A stretch of 9,272 nt of DNA. It comes from JAJFFW01 sp039187035 (GTDB lineage: Bacteria; Pseudomonadota; Alphaproteobacteria; Caulobacterales; Parvularculaceae). Positions 6,000 to 9,272 of this stretch are shown here, in pieces. Positions within the stretch are counted from its first letter, which is position 1, and every line of letters begins with the position of its first letter. The notes under the pieces are model-generated. The model saw only the letters and a program-made list of their open reading frames with translations, was not told the origin of the DNA and made no database searches. The stretch spans positions 1-9,272 of the forward strand of contig JBCCZS010000128.1 in the NCBI GenBank assembly GCA_039187035.1, given 5' to 3'. A program made the position numbers and the translations under genes.

Positions 6000-6642
6000 C
6001 GGTCGCTCGCTTGCGTCTTTCGTCGTCGTCATCGCTGAGCGCAGTGAGAATTTCAGCCGCCGCCGCCGCCACATAGCTGCTCACCGCGGGACGGGAGATC
6101 CCGAGTCTCCGCGCCGCCTCCGCATGGGTCACGCCGTCGATCCGTACAAGAAGGAAAGCGCTTTTGCGGCGCGTCGGCATACGGCTCAAGATCTCCGCAA
6201 CACGTCGGACGTCCTCTCTCCCTCTTAAGACGCGCTCCGGCGTCAAATGGTAATAGGCGTCGTCCGAACTTATTTCGCGGACGTCGGCGGTTTTGCGTTC
6301 CAAGGCCCGCAACGCGCGAATTTGCGACACGGCCATATTGCGCGCCGTGCGCCAAAGATACGCTTTGAGGTCGTCGACATGGTCGAGGCTCGCTGCGCCG
6401 CCGAGCCGGGCGAAGGCGGCTTGGGCGACGTCTTCGGGGTCCGGCGGGCCCGGCCCGAACGCGCCGTAAAGGAACGAGACGAGAGGCTTAAAGTCGCTTT
6501 TGAACAGCCGTTCGATGCGTCGCGACGGCGTTTCGGGGGGGCTTGCGCCTGCGTTTGCGCCTTCTCCCGCGCCTTTCTTTGCGTCGGGGGAAGAGCGGCG
6601 ATCCGCCGGCGTGTCGATCCGGTCTTTCGATTGCCTCGGCAT
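5989..6642 (-). CDS. FecI-like ECF RNA polymerase sigma factor (module 2)
   Basis: A 217-residue ECF sigma factor. A roughly 42-residue, charged, Ala/Gly/Pro-rich N-terminal extension precedes region 2 (about 45-108; DPEDVAQAAFARL at 68-80 and LKAYLWRTARNMAVSQIRAL). Region 4 is at about 145-200, with a helix-turn-helix at HAEAARRLGISRPAVSSY. The G.GPPDP.DV.Q.AF motif is shared with the module-1 sigma factor, so the two are paralogues, but the recognition helices differ (RPAVSSY versus RHAVVRH). The ATG at 6642 has GGGG about 10 nt upstream. A strong Fur-box match overlaps the likely -10 region, implying repression when iron is sufficient. The gene starts the three-gene module 2 and is transcribed away from the DUF1800 gene. 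Confidence 0.93.
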   Translation of the reverse strand: MPRQSKDRIDTPADRRSSPDAKKGAGEGANAGASPPETPSRRIERLFKSDFKPLVSFLYGAFGPGPPDPEDVAQAAFARLGGAASLDHVDDLKAYLWRTARNMAVSQIRALRALERKTADVREISSDDAYYHLTPERVLRGREDVRRVAEILSRMPTRRKSAFLLVRIDGVTHAEAARRLGISRPAVSSYVAAAAAEILTALSDDDDERRKRATDGE

Positions 6643-6659
6643 TGCGGCGTCGCCCCAAA

Positions 6660-6673
6660 GGGACGGCCGTCCC
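6660..6673 (-). promoter_or_regulatory. Perfect 14-bp palindrome in the sigma-2 leader
   Basis: GGGACGGCCGTCCC is fully self-complementary and lies between the Fur box and the sigma-2 start codon, 17 nt before the ATG. As RNA it could form a 5-bp stem with a GGCC tetraloop at or near the transcript's 5' end. As DNA it could be a dimeric repressor site. No sequence match to a known operator was recognised. Confidence 0.35.
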
Positions 6674-6676
6674 GCC

Positions 6677-6695
6677 CGGAATGCTTATCATTTTC
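6677..6695 (-). promoter_or_regulatory. Fur box upstream of sigma-2
   Basis: Minus-strand GAAAATGATAAGCATTCCG matches the classical 19-bp Fur consensus GATAATGATAATCATTATC at 14 positions, including 14 of the first 16. It overlaps the candidate -10 hexamer, the usual place for iron-dependent repression by Fur. Fur control of fecI-type sigma genes is well established in other proteobacteria. The match was counted by eye and no binding has been shown for this site. Confidence 0.72.
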
Positions 6696-6711
6696 AACCT
6701 GGCGGCCGCAA
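6684..6711 (-). promoter_or_regulatory. Candidate housekeeping promoter of sigma-2
   Basis: On the minus strand TTGCGG (6706-6711) and GATAAG (6684-6689) are separated by 16 bp and resemble sigma-70 -35 and -10 hexamers. The -10 sits inside the Fur box. Transcription would start near 6677, about 35 nt before the ATG. The hexamers are imperfect, so the placement is tentative. Confidence 0.4.
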
Positions 6712-6724
6712 AAGTCCATCAAAC

Positions 6725-6738
6725 CCGGCGCGCGCCGG
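6725..6738. promoter_or_regulatory. Perfect 14-bp GC palindrome
   Basis: CCGGCGCGCGCCGG is fully self-complementary and lies 13 bp upstream of the candidate sigma-2 -35 hexamer, in the divergent intergenic region. It could be an operator for either direction, but GC-only palindromes arise by chance more readily in this base composition. Confidence 0.22.
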
Positions 6739-6919
6739 CGTCGTCCCCGCGCGCCGACTTGCGGCGGCGCCGCAGCAAAGCGATAGCTGACCAATCCGTA
6801 ATGTCGCCGCCAGGCCGGTTGCGACGCCAAGCGCGCCGGCGCGGCGGGCGGTCATGCGGGACCCCGCGGCCCAATTGAATCAAATGGCGGCGACTTCATG
6901 CACGCCTCGGTTACGTGCT

Positions 6920-6931
6920 GGGCTTAAGCCC
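6920..6931 (+). promoter_or_regulatory. 12-bp palindrome upstream of DUF1800
   Basis: GGGCTTAAGCCC is a perfect palindrome ending 39 nt before the DUF1800 start codon. It contains a central TTAA in otherwise GC-rich DNA. It could be an operator at the DUF1800/DUF1501 promoter, or a 4-bp stem with a UUAA tetraloop in the leader. No known regulator site was recognised. Confidence 0.3.
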
Positions 6932-6970
6932 GAAATCGTCCGTGTTTAGCCGTTGAGAGCGTGTCGCGTT

Positions 6971-8716
6971 ATGGCTCGTCAACTTTCCCGCCGGAGCGCG
7001 CTCGCGCTCCGCGGCGCAACTTGCGCCGCTTTTCTCTTCGCCGCCGCTTGCACCGAAGGCGATTCCGGCGCGTCCGGCCCCGTCGCCGGCGGCGTCACGC
7101 CGGGCGGCGATCCGATCCCGCCGGCGAGCGCGTCGGTCGCCGACATACCCAGTGCCCAAGAGGCGTCGCGGATGCTCGCCCAAAGCACGTTCGGCGCGAC
7201 GACGAATGAGATTGAACGGCTCAGCTCGGTCGGCATCTCGGAGTGGTTGCGCGACGAGGTCGCGAAATCTCATACGCGGATCCTTCCCGACATTTTGACG
7301 CTCGCCGGGCGCGACGAAGATGATCGCGACGATCTCGCCGAGGCGTTCTGGTTCCGCGCCATCAAAGGCGACGACGCGCTGCGCCAACGCGTGGCGTTCG
7401 CCCTATCGCAAATCTTCGTCGCATCGTTTGCAGACGGAACGTTGCAAAACCGCCCGATCGAATTCGCTTATTATATGGACGTGATCGGCGACAACGCGTT
7501 CGGCAACTACCGCCAGCTCCTCGAGGAAATCACCTACAGCCCGGCGATGGGGATTTACCTCACCTATCGCGGCAATCGCAAAGCGAACGAAGACCGCGGC
7601 ACCGTGCCGGACGAAAACTACGCCCGTGAGGTGATGCAGCTGTTCAGCATCGGCCTCGTTCAGCTGCAGCGCAACGGCGAGCCCGTCCTTGACGCGCAAG
7701 GCCAGCCGATTGAAACCTACACCAATGAAGACGTGTCCGGTCTCGCCCGGGTCTTCACCGGCCTCGACTATCCGGGGCTCGACCGCGTGGGGCGCAATCC
7801 CGATACCGATCAACAGCGCGCCTCGGCGATGGTCGTCTACCCGGAAGAGCATGCGCCGGAAGAAAAAGCCTTTCTCGGCACGGTCATTCCCGCCGACACG
7901 CCCGGCGAACAAAGCATCGCCCTGGCGCTCGACGCGCTATACACCCACCCGAACACGGCGCCGTTTATCTCTAAACAGCTCATCCAGCGCCTCGTAACGT
8001 CCAATCCGAGCCTCGAATACGTCACGCGGGTGACCGAAGCCTTCGAACTCGGCGCGGTGGCGCTGCCCGACGGGGAGTTTTTCGGCTCCGGCGTCCGCGG
8101 CGACCTCAGCGCGGTCGTTGCGGCGATTCTCGTCGATCCCGAGGCCCGTCTCGCCGAATCGACGGCCGACCCCAATTTCGGGAAAATTCGCGAACCCGTC
8201 CTGCGGTTCGTCAATTGGGCGCGCACGTTCGAGGTCAACAACACGCGGCTCTCCGCCGCCGGATCGTTGCGCGATACGCGCAGTACGGATCGCTTGGCCC
8301 AGCAAGCCTACCGCTCGCCGTCCGTCTTCAATTTTTACCGGCCGGGGTTCGTCGCGCCTGCGAGCGCGAGCGCGGACGCCGGGCTCGTCGCCCCGGAAAT
8401 GCAGATCATCACCGCGTCGTCGGTGACCGGCTATGCGAACTTCATGGAAGACTATATTACACGGTCGTCGACGGCGGACAGTTTCGCGCCGGACTATTCC
8501 CAAGAACTCAGTCTGGCGTCGGACCCGGCGGCGCTCGTCAACCACCTCGATCTGTTGATGACGAACGGATCGATGGCGCCGGAAACCCGCGCCCGGATCG
8601 TCGACGCCGTCGCGGCGGTCGATAGCGGCCACCGCAACTTCACCCAAGAAGAAGTCCGCGTACAGACCGCGATCCTCTTCGTCATGACCTCGCCCGACTA
8701 CCTCGTCGTCCGATAG
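6971..8716 (+). CDS. DUF1800 domain protein, predicted exported lipoprotein
   Basis: A 581-residue protein of the DUF1800 family, whose biochemical function is unknown. The N-terminus has a twin-arginine pair (SRRSALAL) and a hydrophobic stretch ending FAAAC27, a plausible lipobox, so the mature protein is probably a lipid-anchored envelope protein. A Gly/Pro/Ser linker (28-60) precedes the DUF1800 domain. Family hallmarks are EASRMLAQSTFGAT (64-77), LRQRVAFALSQIFV (137-150), PDENYAREVMQLFSIGL (213-229), PSVFNFYRPGF near residue 450, and the C-terminal SPDYLVVR. ATG 6971 is chosen because GAGAG lies about 11 nt upstream; an in-frame TTG at 6953 would add six residues without a ribosome-binding site. 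A DUF1501 gene follows after 14 nt, the usual partner of this family. Divergence from the iron-controlled sigma gene hints at, but does not prove, shared regulation. Confidence 0.92.
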   Translation: MARQLSRRSALALRGATCAAFLFAAACTEGDSGASGPVAGGVTPGGDPIPPASASVADIPSAQEASRMLAQSTFGATTNEIERLSSVGISEWLRDEVAKSHTRILPDILTLAGRDEDDRDDLAEAFWFRAIKGDDALRQRVAFALSQIFVASFADGTLQNRPIEFAYYMDVIGDNAFGNYRQLLEEITYSPAMGIYLTYRGNRKANEDRGTVPDENYAREVMQLFSIGLVQLQRNGEPVLDAQGQPIETYTNEDVSGLARVFTGLDYPGLDRVGRNPDTDQQRASAMVVYPEEHAPEEKAFLGTVIPADTPGEQSIALALDALYTHPNTAPFISKQLIQRLVTSNPSLEYVTRVTEAFELGAVALPDGEFFGSGVRGDLSAVVAAILVDPEARLAESTADPNFGKIREPVLRFVNWARTFEVNNTRLSAAGSLRDTRSTDRLAQQAYRSPSVFNFYRPGFVAPASASADAGLVAPEMQIITASSVTGYANFMEDYITRSSTADSFAPDYSQELSLASDPAALVNHLDLLMTNGSMAPETRARIVDAVAAVDSGHRNFTQEEVRVQTAILFVMTSPDYLVVR

Positions 8717-8730
8717 GGGAGACCGCCATT

Positions 8731-9272
8731 ATGTATGCGTCACGACGTCAATTCCTTCGCGGGGCCGCGGGCGGCGCCCTCGGCGCGGCGACCGGTTTCG
8801 CCTTCGATCTCGCGCGTTTCAACGCCTACGCTGCGGACACGTCGGGCTACAAGGCGCTGGTGTGCGTCTTTTTCTTCGGCGGGATGGATTCCCATGACGT
8901 TCTCCTGCCTTACGACCAAGCTTCATACAATCAGTATGCCGATATCCGACAGGATCTGATGCAGGACTACGCCGGGCAGCCGGGCGGATCCAGCCGGGCC
9001 CGCGAACGGCTGATGCCGCTCGCGCCGTCGAACGCGAGCGATTTCGCCGGCCGTGAATTCGCGTTGCCCGAGCAATATGCGCCGATCCATGCACTTTTTG
9101 AATCCGGCGATTGCTCGATCGTCTCAAACGTCGGCCCGCTCGTCGCGCCGCTGAACCGCGAGCAATTCCGCGCTCGATCCGTGCCGCGCCCGCCGCGCCT
9201 CTTCTCGCATAACGACCAGCAATCGGTCTGGATGGCCTCGCAGCCGGAAGGCGCCCGGTTCGGGTTCCTGAA
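8731..9272 (+). CDS. DUF1501 domain protein with Tat signal, N-terminal part
   Basis: The first 180 codons of a DUF1501 protein that continues past the right edge. The N-terminus is a near-perfect twin-arginine signal, SRRQFLRGAAGGALG (4-18), with a likely cleavage after AYAA35, so the folded protein should be exported by Tat. The DUF1501 core starts with CVFFFGGMDSHDVLLPYD (45-62) and continues with VSNVGPLVAPLNREQF and LFSHNDQQSVWM. DUF1501 proteins are related to the alkaline-phosphatase/sulfatase fold and usually pair with DUF1800; their substrate is unknown. GGGGAG overlaps the DUF1800 stop codon and lies 9 nt before the ATG, which supports an operon with coupled translation. The family call is firm; the metal site and C-terminus are outside the window. 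Confidence 0.9.
   Translation, partial: MYASRRQFLRGAAGGALGAATGFAFDLARFNAYAADTSGYKALVCVFFFGGMDSHDVLLPYDQASYNQYADIRQDLMQDYAGQPGGSSRARERLMPLAPSNASDFAGREFALPEQYAPIHALFESGDCSIVSNVGPLVAPLNREQFRARSVPRPPRLFSHNDQQSVWMASQPEGARFGFL

Larger units (their letters stand above)
6643..6970. other. Divergent intergenic region between sigma-2 and DUF1800 genes
   Basis: This 328-nt gap carries the promoters of two divergent units. Toward sigma-2 it contains a Fur box, candidate promoter hexamers and two perfect 14-bp palindromes, listed separately. Toward DUF1800 it contains a perfect 12-bp palindrome and no convincing promoter hexamers. The open frames crossing the gap on both strands look like GC-rich frame shadows with no ribosome-binding site or recognisable domain. 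No tRNA or other RNA gene was seen. Confidence 0.6.

Noticed and set aside
6270..6830. Minus-strand open frame spanning the divergent intergenic region and sigma-2
   Set aside because: It is an Arg/Pro-rich shadow frame of sigma-2 extended through non-coding DNA. The true sigma-2 frame has both conserved sigma regions and a better start.

Overview
The window is GC-rich, densely coding DNA from a Gram-negative bacterium. It carries outer-membrane receptors, Tat signals and an almost all-minus-strand run of regulators. The protein style (two receptors with TonB boxes like DDVVVVTA and ETIIVTG, the RGPQGTLFGRN plug motif, short FecR proteins with an STN-like C-terminus) fits an alphaproteobacterium of the Caulobacterales/Parvularculales/Sphingomonadales type. 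I cannot place it more closely from sequence alone.

Layout. On the minus strand, reading from 6642 down to 1, there are two tandem cell-surface signalling modules with the same gene order: ECF sigma factor, FecR-type anti-sigma/sensor, TonB-dependent receptor with an N-terminal STN signalling domain. Module 2 is complete: sigma 6642-5989, FecR 5999-4965, receptor 4838-2457. Module 1 has sigma 2227-1628 and FecR 1628-567, and its receptor starts at 419 and runs off the left edge. In each module sigma and FecR genes overlap (11 nt and 1 nt), while the receptor follows after 126 or 147 nt and appears to have its own promoter. On the plus strand, diverging from module 2, lie a DUF1800 lipoprotein gene (6971-8716) and, 14 nt later, a Tat-exported DUF1501 protein gene (8731 to beyond the right edge).

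How it should work. In the known Fec/Fpv/Pup paradigm, ligand binding by the outer-membrane receptor is passed through its periplasmic STN domain to the C-terminal part of FecR. FecR then frees or activates its cognate ECF sigma, which transcribes the receptor gene. A strong Fur-box match overlapping the likely -10 of the module-2 sigma gene (14 of 19 consensus bases) points to iron starvation as the top-level signal. The ligand is not readable from the sequence.

The least expected signal is in the two receptor leaders. Both carry, in the same order, a CCACGNGTCT element, a 19-nt hairpin of identical geometry, and a GAGGGGCGC ribosome-binding site. The hairpin's stem bases differ between the two copies but preserve pairing, and its loop is conserved (ATTGC/ATTGG), so it looks like a structured element near the 5' end of receptor mRNAs rather than chance. 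Other small palindromes sit in the upstream regions of the sigma-2, sigma-1 and DUF1800 genes. No RNA genes, CRISPR arrays, insertion sequences or phage genes were seen.
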